Below are positions 18,772 through 27,848 of a stretch of DNA of 64,000 bases, piece by piece. This stretch comes from Rhodothermales bacterium. Lineage in GTDB: Bacteria > Bacteroidota > Rhodothermia > Rhodothermales > Bin80. Both the position numbers and the translations under genes were made by a program. Location of the stretch: assembly GCA_958296045.1 (NCBI GenBank), contig CATQHT010000003.1, positions 2,440,501-2,504,500 on the forward strand. The letters run 5' to 3'. Each line of letters opens with the position of its first letter. Positions within the stretch are counted from its first letter, which is position 1. The notes beneath the pieces were generated by a model, which worked only from the letters and a program-made list of their open reading frames with translations, did not search any database and was not told the DNA's origin.

Positions 18772-19625
18772 TGTTACCTCACGTAAAAAATCCACTACAT
18801 TGACAAACTTGGGTGAAGGAATTCTATGAACGCCCGCTGAACGACTACGATCTGGTAGGTCTGTTCATCGATGGCAAGTACTTTCGCAAGCACCAGGTGC
18901 TCATCGCCATGGGGCTGACCTCTGAAGGTAAGAAGGTCGTTCTTGGGTGCGTCGAAGTGGGGTCCGAGAGCCAAGAGGCCACCAAGGGGCTCTTAGAAGA
19001 CCTGCTCGACCGGGGTCTGCAAATACATCAGGGCCTGCTCTGCGTCGTCGACGGCGCCAAAGGGCTCCACGCCGCTATCAAAGAGGTCTTCGGCGGGTTC
19101 GTGCAGGTGCAGCGCTGCTGTTGGCACAAGCGGGAAAACGTCGTGGCCCACATGAGCAAAGAAGATAAGCTCGTATATCGGGCGCGCCTGCAGAAAGCCT
19201 ATCACATTCCAGACTACAGAGACGCGAAGGCGGAGCTCCTATCGATCAAGGACGACCTGGAAGCCTCCAACCAACTCAAGGCCATGAAGAGTCTGGAGGA
19301 AGGCATAGAGGAAACGCTCACGATCCAAAGGCTCGCAATAGCCAAAGAGCTCGGCCAAAGCCTGCGCACCTCCAACTGTATTGAGAATCTCAATAGTACC
19401 CTCGGCAGATTGACGCGCAATGTTTGCAGTTGGAAAAACTCGGCACAGGTCCACCGCTGGATGGCGCTGGCGCTCATGTATGCAGAACCCAAACTGCAAA
19501 CCATCCCCAATCACCAACACCTGCTCAAGCTCCGAGAGGCACTTATAAAGGCCAGGACCCGACTGCCAAACCCCAAAATCCCCTTCTCCCCCCAGCCACG
19601 TTTCCACTAATTTTGGCCCACCCCC

Positions 19626-19937
19626 CTAGCCCTGAACCCAAGTCCTATAACCCGGGGACTGTGGCCTGGCTGTACCAGATCTGTGACTCCGACTGCCCGA
19701 GGTTCAAGAATATCCCTCCAGACATATCATGTAAGAAAGGTACGGTAGGCCTCTGATTGAGGACTTACCTGCGTACTCAGTAAGCTGACCGGGACTCTTG
19801 TCTACACATGGACACTCCCGCAGTGCGCGTCCTGTTCTTATTCTGACAAGCGCCATGTACTAAACGGCGAGAATCGCATCCCAAAGGGAGCGGGCTGTTG
19901 CCGTTATTGGGCAGAGCTTGAATGACGTGGACGAGTC
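19626..19937. other. Gene-free spacer between the IS256-like element and the metallo-beta-lactamase gene
   Basis: About 310 bases of lower coding potential. No conserved motif, repeat or credible short gene was seen. It is downstream of the last gene of cluster 1 and may contain the native operon end. Confidence 0.5.
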
Positions 19938-20960
19938 TTAGGAAGGCACGGAGCTGTTGCTGGAAGGCTCAGCGCGGACCTGTGGGAGGTACTTGTTGAT
20001 CGCAATTGCTAAGTCAATGCCATGGCTTCTTGTGTTGTCTGTAACAACCCTCTTGGCTCCAGTAGCTTCCACGTAAGCCAAGGTGCCCTCGAAGTCCGCG
20101 TGGTTGGTTAGCGCAACCTGGTATGCCCGTTCGGAAAACTGAAGCAGCGGATGGTCGGTACCTACCATGTATGCGCTGCATATAACGCTTGTACCCTCCT
20201 TCAACTCGTTACCGAAGGAGTCCTTCTTCGAATAAAGGCGGATATACGACCGCTCGTTCAGCACGGCGCGCCCCGCATCGGAGTCCAACGCTACCAACTC
20301 CTCCGCGCCGAATCCATGACTCCGATACACGTCGACTTCGCCAATCAATCGGGAACTAGCCAGAACAGGAACGCCGACATTACCAGCAACAACTTGGAGC
20401 ACTCGTTCAATAGTGCCCCTGTGGGCCTTGACGTGCACGGACCCGCGTCGAAGAGCTTGGCATACCACTTCCAGGAGACAGCTTTCGGCCTCATTCTGCG
20501 TGTAGCGTCGAATGCTCGCGGGGCTTCCATAGGTGCTGTCCACGACCAGCTCATCGACCTGCATCACATCATCCAGTGGCCAAGCAAAATCACCAGAGTA
20601 ACCGCAACGAATTCCGTTCGGTAAGCCGAGCGCTACCTGGCATGATCCGAGCATGTGACCTGAGGGAAGGAGAGTGAGCTTGGACCCGTCGGGGAGTTCC
20701 CTCTCTAGACCACGCTCCAGCGGGATGAGATTGTCCCGGTACTCAAGATCGGCATTCCGCTCCGCGATAAGTAACTGGCGGGTTTCGGGACTCATAAACA
20801 AGTCCTGCTCACCCTTACTCTTATCGAATCCGGCCATGTGGTCATCGTGCAGGTGTGACTGAACCCGGAATGCGTAGCCCCTCGCATAGCCATCGCATAC
20901 CGTATTGGTCCCGAGCCGTACGGCACCGTTATCGAAAACGTCAACCGTCCAATGTGGCAT
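19938..20960 (-). CDS. Metallo-beta-lactamase-fold nuclease-like protein, last gene of cluster 1
   Basis: A 340-residue protein from ATG 20960 (MPHWTVDVF); the longer frame begins at a TTG inside the IS21 end and is artefactual. Metal-binding features of the MBL nuclease superfamily are SHLHDDHMAG (HxHxDH), LPSGHMLGSCQV, YSGDFAWP (Asp) and a C-terminal TNHADFEG. VDSTYGSP matches beta-CASP/Snm1-type exonucleases and RNA-processing enzymes. Before the IS21 insertion its start overlapped the end of the upstream ParB-like gene by 20 bases. It therefore belonged to the dndA-dndC operon and now depends on the inserted element or a local promoter. DNA versus RNA as substrate is open. Confidence 0.8.
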   Translation of the reverse strand: MPHWTVDVFDNGAVRLGTNTVCDGYARGYAFRVQSHLHDDHMAGFDKSKGEQDLFMSPETRQLLIAERNADLEYRDNLIPLERGLERELPDGSKLTLLPSGHMLGSCQVALGLPNGIRCGYSGDFAWPLDDVMQVDELVVDSTYGSPASIRRYTQNEAESCLLEVVCQALRRGSVHVKAHRGTIERVLQVVAGNVGVPVLASSRLIGEVDVYRSHGFGAEELVALDSDAGRAVLNERSYIRLYSKKDSFGNELKEGTSVICSAYMVGTDHPLLQFSERAYQVALTNHADFEGTLAYVEATGAKRVVTDNTRSHGIDLAIAINKYLPQVRAEPSSNSSVPS

Positions 20961-21106
20961 CTGTAGCAGCGTGCGAAATGTGAATTCGAAGTTGCTGTTC
21001 AGCGACAATTAGAATTGCGTTTGGCGACAACTAGAATTGCGGGGGAAGGAATCGGTGAGATGCGTATCTACGGGCAGGATTGTTCACCTGTCAACACGCA
21101 TTCATT

Positions 21107-22594
21107 ATGGTTACCGATCAGCAAGTCAAGCTCCTGTTCAAGCTCGTTAACGGGAAAAAGAGGGCACGATCAACGGCTGCGGCGAAGGCTGGTATGTCCG
21201 AGAACACCGCACGCAAGTACCTGCGTGCGGGCAAACTGCCGAGTGAGATGAAGACCGAGCGAACGTATCGCACGCGTCCCGACGCGTTTGCGGAAGTATG
21301 GGGCGAAATACTGCCCTATTTGGAGGAGAACCCTGGGCTGGAGGTCAAGGCTGTGTTCGAGCACTTGCAGCGTCGCCACCCTGGCCAGTTTCAGTCGAGT
21401 CAGCTGCGCACATTGCAGCGGCGTGTGAAGCGGTGGCGAGCCGAAGCGGGTCCTGGGAAGGAGGTCTTCTTTGACCAGGCATACGAACCTGGTGAGCGGG
21501 CGCAGTCGGACTTCACCTGCATGAACAAGCTGGGCGTGACCATCCAAGGCCAGCCGTTTAAGCATATGCTGTTCCACTTCGTTTTGCCCTACTCCAACTG
21601 GGAGGCGGGTACGATCTGCACGTCTGAGAGCTTTGAGGCGCTAAGTGAGGGGCTGCAGAATGCGCTCACGCAGCTGGGTGGTGTGCCCCGGCTGCACCAG
21701 ACCGACTCTATGAGCTGTGCGGTACGCAATCTAAAGCGTACCGAGAAGGAGGGAGCCCCCTTTACCGACCGATATGGTGCTCTGATGCGGCATTACGGGA
21801 TGGAGGCGCAGCACACGCAGCCACGGCGCCCCAACGAGAACGGGAAGATTGAGCAGAGTCACTTTCGGCTCAAGCGCGCGATCGGTAACCAGCTCGCCTT
21901 GCGGGGCAGTTCGGACTTTGAAAGCAGGCAAGAATATGAGGCATTTCTGGCCAAGGTGTTTGCGGGGCGCAATGCTAATCGAGAGGCCCGTCTCAAAGAG
22001 GATCAGGCCAAGCTGCGCTCGTTACCCGAGCGGCGCCTGAACAGCTATCAGCGCAGACGTATGCGCGTGAGCAAGGGCGGGTTGGTCCGCGTGAAGAAGA
22101 ACTGGTATTCGGTTAATAGTCGGCTGATCGGGGAGCTGGTGGATGTACGGATTTATGCGGAGCGGATCGAGGTGTGGTATGCGCAGCGGCGCGTGACGCA
22201 CATGCCACGGCTCCACGGCACAGGTAAGGCTCGGGTCGAATACCGCCATGTGATTGACATGCTGGTGCGCAAGCCTGGAGCCTTTGCTCATTATCGGTAC
22301 AAGGCCGATCTATTTCCATCTCATACGTTTCGCATGGCGTATGACGAGCTAAAGCGTGTCCACTCGAGCTCGCTTGCGGCCGACAAGCAATACCTGCGGG
22401 TGCTGCATCTGGCGGCCAAAGAGAGCGAAGCCGCCGTATCTGCTGCGCTTAGCCAGTTGCTCAATAGTACGCAGCCGCTTACGCTCGTTTCGGTAAAGAC
22501 GCTCATGAATCAAGAGATTGAGGAGCCATCGGTGCAGGTTTGTGCGGTGGATCTGAGCGCCTATAATAGCCTGTTACACCACGAAGCGCAATGA
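21107..22594 (+). CDS. istA: IS21-family transposase IstA
   Basis: A 495-residue DDE transposase. An N-terminal helix-turn-helix (AAAKAGMSENTARKYL) precedes the rve-like core: AQSDFTCM (Asp), LHQTDSMSC (Asp) and NENGKIEQSHF (Glu). The C-terminal beta-barrel region follows (NWYSVNSRLIGELVDVRIYA). The ATG at 21107 gives MVTDQQVKLL; an upstream TTG at 21080 is less likely. Its stop overlaps the istB start by four bases, the standard IS21 arrangement. Confidence 0.95.
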   Translation: MVTDQQVKLLFKLVNGKKRARSTAAAKAGMSENTARKYLRAGKLPSEMKTERTYRTRPDAFAEVWGEILPYLEENPGLEVKAVFEHLQRRHPGQFQSSQLRTLQRRVKRWRAEAGPGKEVFFDQAYEPGERAQSDFTCMNKLGVTIQGQPFKHMLFHFVLPYSNWEAGTICTSESFEALSEGLQNALTQLGGVPRLHQTDSMSCAVRNLKRTEKEGAPFTDRYGALMRHYGMEAQHTQPRRPNENGKIEQSHFRLKRAIGNQLALRGSSDFESRQEYEAFLAKVFAGRNANREARLKEDQAKLRSLPERRLNSYQRRRMRVSKGGLVRVKKNWYSVNSRLIGELVDVRIYAERIEVWYAQRRVTHMPRLHGTGKARVEYRHVIDMLVRKPGAFAHYRYKADLFPSHTFRMAYDELKRVHSSSLAADKQYLRVLHLAAKESEAAVSAALSQLLNSTQPLTLVSVKTLMNQEIEEPSVQVCAVDLSAYNSLLHHEAQ

Positions 22595-23391
22595 AGACAC
22601 TGACCACCGCGCAGCTGGACCGTGCGCTGCGTGCAGGCTTGAAGGAGCTTCGTTTGCCGAGTATGCGCGACGGCTACCGGGATAGGGCGGACTTGGCTCG
22701 ACGGGAGTCTTTGAGCTTTGAACGGTTCTTGTGGGAACTGGTCGAGACGGAGGTGCACACCCGCCGCAACAACCGGATACAGCGCTGGCTCCGGGAATCC
22801 GGGCTACCACTGGAGAAAACCATGGACACGTTTGACCGGGGTCGGCTGCCAGTTCGAATCGATCACCATGTGAGCGTGCTCCTAGAAGGTGGCTTTCTGG
22901 ATCGCAAGGAGAATGTGCTGGCCTTCGGTCCTCCAGGCAGCGGAAAGACCCATTTGCTGTGTGCGCTGGGCCGGGAGCTCATCTTTCAGCACCGCCGCGT
23001 GAAGTTTTATCGCTGCGGCATGCTCGTCCAGCAACTACTCGCCGCTAAGCGTGACCTGCGATTACCGCAGATGCTGAAGCGGCTGAGGCGATACGAGGCG
23101 CTGATCCTGGACGACATCGGCTACGTACAGCACAGCCGCGAAGAGATGGAGGTCTTGTTCCACTTGCTGGCCGAACGCTACGAACGCGGCAGCATCCTGA
23201 TTACCAGCAATCTCGCCTTCAGCCACTGGGAAAGCATCTTCAAGGATCCGATGACCACCGCCGCTGCCATAGATCGCATCGTGCATCACAGCGTGATCCT
23301 GGAGCTCAACCTGCCCAGCTATCGACTGGAAGTATCCAGGCAGCGGCAACAAGCCCAGGGTAAACCTAACGCCAACGCAGCAGCCCCTTAG
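22591..23391 (+). CDS. istB: IS21-family helper ATPase IstB
   Basis: A 266-residue AAA+ ATPase that assists IstA in target selection. Walker A is FGPPGSGKTHLL and Walker B ALILDDIGYV, followed by the sensor ILITSNLAFSHW. Length is normal. Its 3' end (AACGCAGCAGCCCCTTAG) recurs in degenerate form in each unit of the following tandem array. Confidence 0.95.
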   Translation: MKTLTTAQLDRALRAGLKELRLPSMRDGYRDRADLARRESLSFERFLWELVETEVHTRRNNRIQRWLRESGLPLEKTMDTFDRGRLPVRIDHHVSVLLEGGFLDRKENVLAFGPPGSGKTHLLCALGRELIFQHRRVKFYRCGMLVQQLLAAKRDLRLPQMLKRLRRYEALILDDIGYVQHSREEMEVLFHLLAERYERGSILITSNLAFSHWESIFKDPMTTAAAIDRIVHHSVILELNLPSYRLEVSRQRQQAQGKPNANAAAP

Positions 23392-23392
23392 C

Positions 23393-24252
23393 GGTTCCAT
23401 GGAGCCGTCGCGAGCGCCTAGCCGTCGCGGCGGGCTCTGCCCTTACCTAGTGCTGATCCAGATGAGATACTCGCACCCAATAGTGGATCTGAGCGCCTAT
23501 GACGGCCTGCAGCGTCCATGGAACAGGTTGATCGCGATACCGCCGAGCCGAAAGGTCGGTTCACCGGGAGTCTGTCCGGTGTCTCCGAGCTGTTCATGCC
23601 GTCTGCCGAAGCATCGGGTCAACAAGCAGCGGAATTGCGGATTCCCGCGTCAACATGACCAGCAAAATCCCTTGAGAACGCAGCAGCTCCTTAGTGGTTC
23701 CATGGGGCCGTCGCGAGCGGCTAGCGGTCGCAGCGGGTCTGCCCTTACCTAGTGCTGATCCAGATGAGATACTCGCACCCAATAGTGGATCTGAGCGCCT
23801 ATGACGGCCTACAGCGTCCATGGAACAGGTTGATCGCGATACCGCCGAGCATACAGCTCCGTTCACCGGGAGTTTGTCCGACGTCTCCGAGCTGTTCATG
23901 CCGTCTGCCAAAGCATCGGGTCAACAAGCAGCGGATTTGCGGATTCCCGCGTCAACATGACCAGCAAAATTTCTCAAGAACGCAGCAGCTCCTTAGTGGT
24001 TCCATGGGGCCGTCGCGAGCGGCAAGCGGTCGCAGCGGGTCTGCCCTTACCTAGTGCTGATCCAGATGAGATACTCGCACCCAATAGTGGATCTGAGCGC
24101 CTATGACGGCCTGCAGCGTCCATGGAACAGGTTGATCGCGATACCGCCGAGCATACAGCTTCGTTCACCGCGAGTATGTCCGGTGTCTCCGAGCTGTTCA
24201 TGCCGTCTGCCGAAGCATCGGGTCAATAAGCAGCGGAATTGTGGATTCCCGC
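23393..24252 (+). repeat. Tandem array of about 2.8 units of 302 bp inside the IS21 element
   Basis: Units begin near 23393, 23695 and 23997 at GGTTCCATGG(A/G)GCCGTCGCG; the internal anchor TGCTGATCCAGATGAG recurs at 23451, 23753 and 24055, exactly 302 bases apart. Each unit contains a piece like the istA 3' end (GTGGATCTGAGCGCCTAT) and ends in a degenerate copy of the istB 3' end. The array thus arose by amplification of a deleted istAB remnant. The third unit loses similarity at about 24252. Confidence 0.88.
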
Positions 24253-24720
24253 TGGAGAAGATCTCGGGGGTCTGTGATCAAACGCGGCCGCCCACTCGCA
24301 TCCATCATGACCTGAGCGTGTACTTGGAAGGCGGCTGCCGGGACCAGGGAGCACACAGGACCCCCTTCAGTCCACCGAACAGCGGTGAGATGTCCTTGCT
24401 GTGTTCTGGGTTGCACGGTTCCAGATCGCCGTATGATGCTCAGGGACACATGAGAAAGGCGCTTACGACGGTCTCAGCCCGAACACCCTGGTACGCCTCC
24501 AGCACAGGCGAGAGCGCACCGAGGGCCTGTACGATGGCTACAGAGACCGCACGAAAGCGATCCCGCGAGGAAACGGTATCGACCAAACGGGGCAGCCTAC
24601 GGACCACCCGCCCGCCCGGTTGCCTTCAGCCAGCCGGAAACCAACGGCACGCCTATGGTGGGGGTGACACGGCCGCCCTAAACAGGCTCCAGCAGCACTA
24701 CCACAGCGGATGACTGGAAG
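24252..24720 (+). pseudogene. Decayed istB fragments
   Basis: Sequence 24252-24450 follows istB 22812-22985 with many substitutions and indels (CTGGAGAA, the CATCCATCATGACCTGAGCGTG block against CGATCACCATGTGAGCGTG, and TTGCTGTGT). Sequence 24450-24600 resembles the istB 5' end (ATGAGAAAGGCGCTTACGAC; then GACGGCTAC-like GATGGCTACAGAGACCGCAC). Order and decay suggest an older tandem istB copy within the element. Confidence 0.6.
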
Positions 24721-24919
24721 CCTCCAACCAACGCCAATCAAACAAGGAAATACCTGAATCATATGTCTCCCATGCAGCAGTATCTTTACCCCGAACGAAC
24801 GAGGTACGGACCCCTGAACGCCTACGAAATCGGCAAGACTCCCCGGCTTCGCAGCTCGCTGCTCCGCCGGGGAGTCTCCTACTCCCGAGCCGCAATTCTA
24901 ATTGTCGCTGGTCTCAATT

Positions 24920-25618
24920 CTAGTTGTCGTTGGACAGTTGCGCCTCGATGGTTTCCTTACCGACTTCACGCACATAAGTGTCGAACCTCTCGTCACCGAC
25001 GAGGGTGAAGAACCTGACTCCCATTCGCCCATTCGCCCCCTTAAGGCCAATCTTCTCGATGCCTGCCGCCAAGATCGAATCCCTGGCTGATTGCGTGAGG
25101 GCCCGAATCTCTTCCACATCTTCGGCCGCAACCGAGCCCACAAGGACATAGCGCTTTACGACTATCGGACGCATTTGAAGGACTTCCTGTACACACTCCA
25201 CTATAGAGCGTCCTGACCGCTGCCGGAGCTGAGTAACCTGCCTGACCTCCTTACTATTGAGGCTGCGCGTCATTATCGCGGCGGTGAGCGCACGTTGGTC
25301 TTCGGCGTCCTTCAGCTTAGTCATTTCGATTGCCGCAGAGAACCCGACAAAGTCCTTTCCAGAGCCCCAGTCGATCAAGTGCTGAAGGTCGGGTGAAAGG
25401 TCCAGAATACGAAGAAAACGCTGGATACTGGTGCCATGAAGCTGCACTGCTTTTGCACAGTCCGCTAGCGAGACATCGTTCTCGCGGGCCTTACGAAGAA
25501 GGGCGCCGACTTCCACGGGCGACAAGGGCCGACCTTTTCTGTGCGTTCCATATCCTACAGACATCCTCAAGCGTCCCAACTCCAGCGTGCTTAGACTGGC
25601 CCGCATGAGACTAGTCAT
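24920..25618 (-). CDS. ParB/KorB-like HTH protein, C-terminus altered by the IS21 insertion
   Basis: Starts at ATG 25618 inside the end of the upstream ParB gene (8-base overlap). Residues 25-110 (LSPVEVGALLRKA, then VQLHGTSIQRFLRILDLSP, then AAIEMTKLKDAEDQRALTAAI) resemble the helix-turn-helix and following helices of ParB/KorB proteins without the N-terminal ParB nuclease-like domain. The current last residues SNDN and the stop lie in the IS21 terminal repeat. Removing the element restores a 243-residue frame ending HAATDATLDG at 20941. Only about 15 residues are replaced, so the protein may still work. Confidence 0.7.
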   Translation of the reverse strand: MTSLMRASLSTLELGRLRMSVGYGTHRKGRPLSPVEVGALLRKARENDVSLADCAKAVQLHGTSIQRFLRILDLSPDLQHLIDWGSGKDFVGFSAAIEMTKLKDAEDQRALTAAIMTRSLNSKEVRQVTQLRQRSGRSIVECVQEVLQMRPIVVKRYVLVGSVAAEDVEEIRALTQSARDSILAAGIEKIGLKGANGRMGVRFFTLVGDERFDTYVREVGKETIEAQLSNDN

Positions 25619-26435
25619 CGAGGAGGCCACGCCCGGTGAGGGCCTCTTCAATGAGTGCTGCAGCTGCTTCATCCTGATTCGTTCCTTCCTCCCTTGCAAA
25701 CCTCTGGAGGGCTATACGTGTGTCCTGGGTCAACGTCACGACAATTTGCATGACCCTCGATCCGGTTGTTGCGTCCTCAATCACATCCTCCACTGGCCTG
25801 TTGGGACGTTCTTTCCGCTCCTTAACTACCTTCTTACGTTGCACTCCTGACATGGGTACCATCGCCTGCGCCAAGACGATAGCATCGTCTGACTTGACGT
25901 TGCCGTGGTCATCACTAGCGGCGTCCTGGGCCTTTAGAGCAGCATTAACATCAACCTTCCCATCGTCCACGAGGGTCTTCAATTCCGGGATCAGGCGAGG
26001 ATACTTTACGTTGTCTCGTACCTTGCGGTACGGTAAGCCAGTGGCTTCTACCACGTCCTTCAAGCTTCCGTACAGGTTGTAAAGATGGAGAATACCATCC
26101 TTCAGTTCCCTCCCGGAGAGCCGTCGTCGAATCAGATTTTCTGTTATGGAGATGGCTTTCGCCTCGCCAACGCTTACCCGTTCGTCCATAACGGCGGCGG
26201 CAATCGACCTCTTTTGCAGCATTCTGTGCGCAAGAAAACGGCGCTGTCCCACTAAGATCTCCCATTTGCCCTCGTCCCTGGCGGGGCACACCACAATGGG
26301 CTGCAGCAACCCTTGGGCCTCAATGCTCCGCACCAAGTCGTCGATTCCCTTGCCAGGGTTCTGAGTCCGAACTTGGCCCTTCCCGATGACCAACTCGTCA
26401 AGAGGGATGTCACGATATTCCGATATCTTCGCCAT
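25611..26435 (-). CDS. ParB/RepB/Spo0J-family DNA-binding protein
   Basis: A 274-residue protein with an N-terminal ParB nuclease-like (CTPase-type) domain: DLVRSIEAQGLLQPIVV, the ILVGQRRFLAHRML box equivalent to GxRRxxA, and ITENLIRRRLS equivalent to ENxxRxxL. A helix-turn-helix (LKDVVEATGLPYRKVRDNV) follows. A C-terminal segment (TQDTRIALQRFAREEGTNQDEAAAALIEEAL) looks like a ribbon-helix-helix-type dimerisation tail. It sits inside a sulfur-modification operon, 29 bases after the SNF2 gene, with no ParA nearby, so chromosome or plasmid partition is unlikely to be its job. DNA loading or target marking for the helicase or nuclease is inferred. Confidence 0.83.
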   Translation of the reverse strand: MAKISEYRDIPLDELVIGKGQVRTQNPGKGIDDLVRSIEAQGLLQPIVVCPARDEGKWEILVGQRRFLAHRMLQKRSIAAAVMDERVSVGEAKAISITENLIRRRLSGRELKDGILHLYNLYGSLKDVVEATGLPYRKVRDNVKYPRLIPELKTLVDDGKVDVNAALKAQDAASDDHGNVKSDDAIVLAQAMVPMSGVQRKKVVKERKERPNRPVEDVIEDATTGSRVMQIVVTLTQDTRIALQRFAREEGTNQDEAAAALIEEALTGRGLLDD

Positions 26436-26464
26436 GTTTGCGGTTGTCCTCCGTGTCCTTATGT

Positions 26465-27848
26465 CTATGAGTCCAGGTCTCCGATGGAGATTTCGAGAAT
26501 GTACATCAGTTCGTCAATCGAGAAATCTTGAGCCGTGGTTTCTGCAGACTCCACGACGTCGTCAAAGAGCCTTTCCTTGGCATTCAAGATGTCCGCGATT
26601 CGTTCTTCGACAGTGTCGGTTACGGTGAAGCGAACGACATGCAGCGGTGTTTCTCGGGTAAAGCGGTGCGCACGATAAATTGCCTGCATCTCAACAGCAG
26701 GGTTCCACCAGCGATCATACATTACGACATGGGTAGCCTCACCTAGATTAAGCCCGACACCTCCCGCCCGAAGAGACGCAAGGAGCACTCTCGGAGTGCC
26801 TGCCGTCTTGAATCGCTCTATGGCGGCCTGTCGGTCGCGGAACGACATAGATCCTGTGAGAAGATCATACACGAAGCCGAGTCGGTCAGCGATCCAATTG
26901 AGCGTCTCGACGAACTAGGAGAAGACGAGGATCCGTGCATCTGGCCCCGCACCCACGCAGATTTCGCGCAGGGCGGCCAGCTTGATTGATGCACCTGAAT
27001 CGGAATTGAAGTTGCAGATGATTTTCAATCGAGTAATTTTCGCCAACAGGACAATGGCGGCGTCACCACTGCCTGCCGAGACGGTCTCGTAGCGATTCGT
27101 CCATAGCTCGTCGTATTGCGTTCTTTGCGGCCCGGTGAATTCGAGTTTCAAATCTTGAACGATGACAGGAGGTAGTTCACCCCGCACCTCCGATTTGCGG
27201 CGGCGGAGCATCATTGAGCCGAGTCGAGCTGTTAAATGTCGCGCCGACGTGTCGAATGGTTTGCAAGGGACTAAGAAAATCCAGGATCGAAGCCACGTCT
27301 CGGGCATCGTTCTCCAGTGGCGTGGCTGACAACGCCCACGAGCATTTCCGGGAGAGCAGTCGGCAGGACAAGGTTGTTGCCGAATTCGGATTCTTGATCC
27401 GTTGCGCCTCGTCGAGGATAACGATGTCAAACGTGTTGGACGGAATCCGATCGAGTCCATCCTGCCGGACTTGCTGGTAAGAACTGACAAGAACCGGTAT
27501 CGGCAACAGATAGAACGCCTCACGCTCGCGCCCACTACCCGCTAAGCTGCGAACCGTCAACGACGGAGCCCACTTCGCAACTTCGGACATCCAATTCATC
27601 TTCAGTGCCGCTGGTGCAACAATTAGTGCGCGGCTCATTTCGCTCCGCGTACTCAGTGCGAGCACCAGTGCGACAGCCGTTTGCACCGTCTTCCCCAATC
27701 CCATCTCATCTGCGAGCAGGGCCGCGTGATTCCGATACAGGAAGGAGACTCCCTCCCACTGGTAGTCGTGCAATCTTGCGGGAACTCCAAGCATATCTTC
27801 GGCATACCGGCGAAGCTCGGCCATGTCGGACGTGCGATCACTCGGCAC
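26465..27848 (-). pseudogene. SNF2-family helicase with a frameshift and an amber codon
   Basis: An SNF2/RapA-type DNA translocase of about 460 residues. Present are ADEMGLGKTVQTAVAL (Walker A), VILDEAQRIKNPNS (motif II), LSATPLEN (motif III), MMLRRRKSEV, and in the second lobe SLRAGGVGLNLGEATHVV and IYRAHRFTRETPLHV (motif VI). The frame shifts between about 27215 and 27250, where the linker is also shorter than usual, so a small deletion may be involved. A TAG at 26915-26917 interrupts ILVFS-FVETL, where homologues have Gln, so CAG to TAG. Its GTG start overlaps the previous gene by 11 bases. It probably moved along DNA for the modification or restriction complex; now broken into three pieces. 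Confidence 0.85.

Larger units (their letters stand above)
16703..18813 (+). mobile_element. IS1634-like insertion sequence, copy A
   Basis: A 2,111-bp element starting CTCAAGTTTGTCAAT and ending, on the opposite strand, CCCAAGTTTGTCAATG. It is flanked by the 4-bp duplication TGAA (16699-16702, 18814-18817). It has the same length as copy B at 35089-37199 and is nearly identical to it. It is nested inside the IS256-like transposase gene. Confidence 0.9.
16209..19610 (+). pseudogene. IS256-family (mutator-type) transposase split by an IS1634-like insertion
   Basis: The 5' part (16209-16702) encodes the N-terminal domain with HCGKRYSRKGASQRPCYRHG and NEDALMRTLFFGVSQRNYE. The 3' part (18818-19610) encodes the catalytic core: FIDGKYF (first Asp), CVVDGAKGL (second Asp), VQRCCWHKRENV and SNCIENLN (Glu). 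Removing the inserted element and one copy of its TGAA duplication joins the parts into one frame of 1,287 bases (428 residues) reading SAAKVLKEFYERPL across the junction. The gene was therefore intact when hit. Confidence 0.9.
15046..19625 (+). mobile_element. Two-gene IS256-like insertion element, interrupted by an IS1634-like element
   Basis: Imperfect terminal inverted repeats of 28 bp lie at 15051-15078 and 19595-19622; 24 of 28 positions agree, with core TTAGTGGAAACG. CTAGCC occurs just outside both ends (15040-15045, 19626-19631), a candidate short target duplication; the exact ends are uncertain by a few bases. Without the nested 2.1-kb element it would be about 2.46 kb. It carries a catalytically dead transposase paralogue followed, with a four-base overlap, by an IS256-type transposase. 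Confidence 0.72.
20996..24936 (+). mobile_element. IS21-family element with unusually long 3' segment
   Basis: Ends begin TGTTCAGCGACAATTAG (left) and TGTCCAACGACAACTAG (right, opposite strand). Each end carries a second internal copy of CGACAA(T/C)TAGAATTG, the multiple-terminal-repeat pattern of IS21 elements. A 5-bp duplication GTTGC flanks it (20991-20995, 24937-24941). At 3.9 kb it is longer than the usual 2-2.5 kb because 1.5 kb of tandem repeats and decayed istB sequence follow istB. Confidence 0.9.

Noticed and set aside
22851..22870. GTTCGAATC resembling a tRNA T-loop
   Set aside because: It lies within the istB coding frame and no acceptor or anticodon stem can be drawn around it.
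23393..24252. Regular repeats that could be a CRISPR array
   Set aside because: Units are 302 bp, nearly identical throughout with no unique spacers, and derived from istAB ends. No cas genes.
25611..26435. ParB-like gene as plasmid or chromosome partition locus
   Set aside because: No parA or parS-like repeats nearby, and the gene is within a sulfur-modification operon. An integrated plasmid backbone is not supported.
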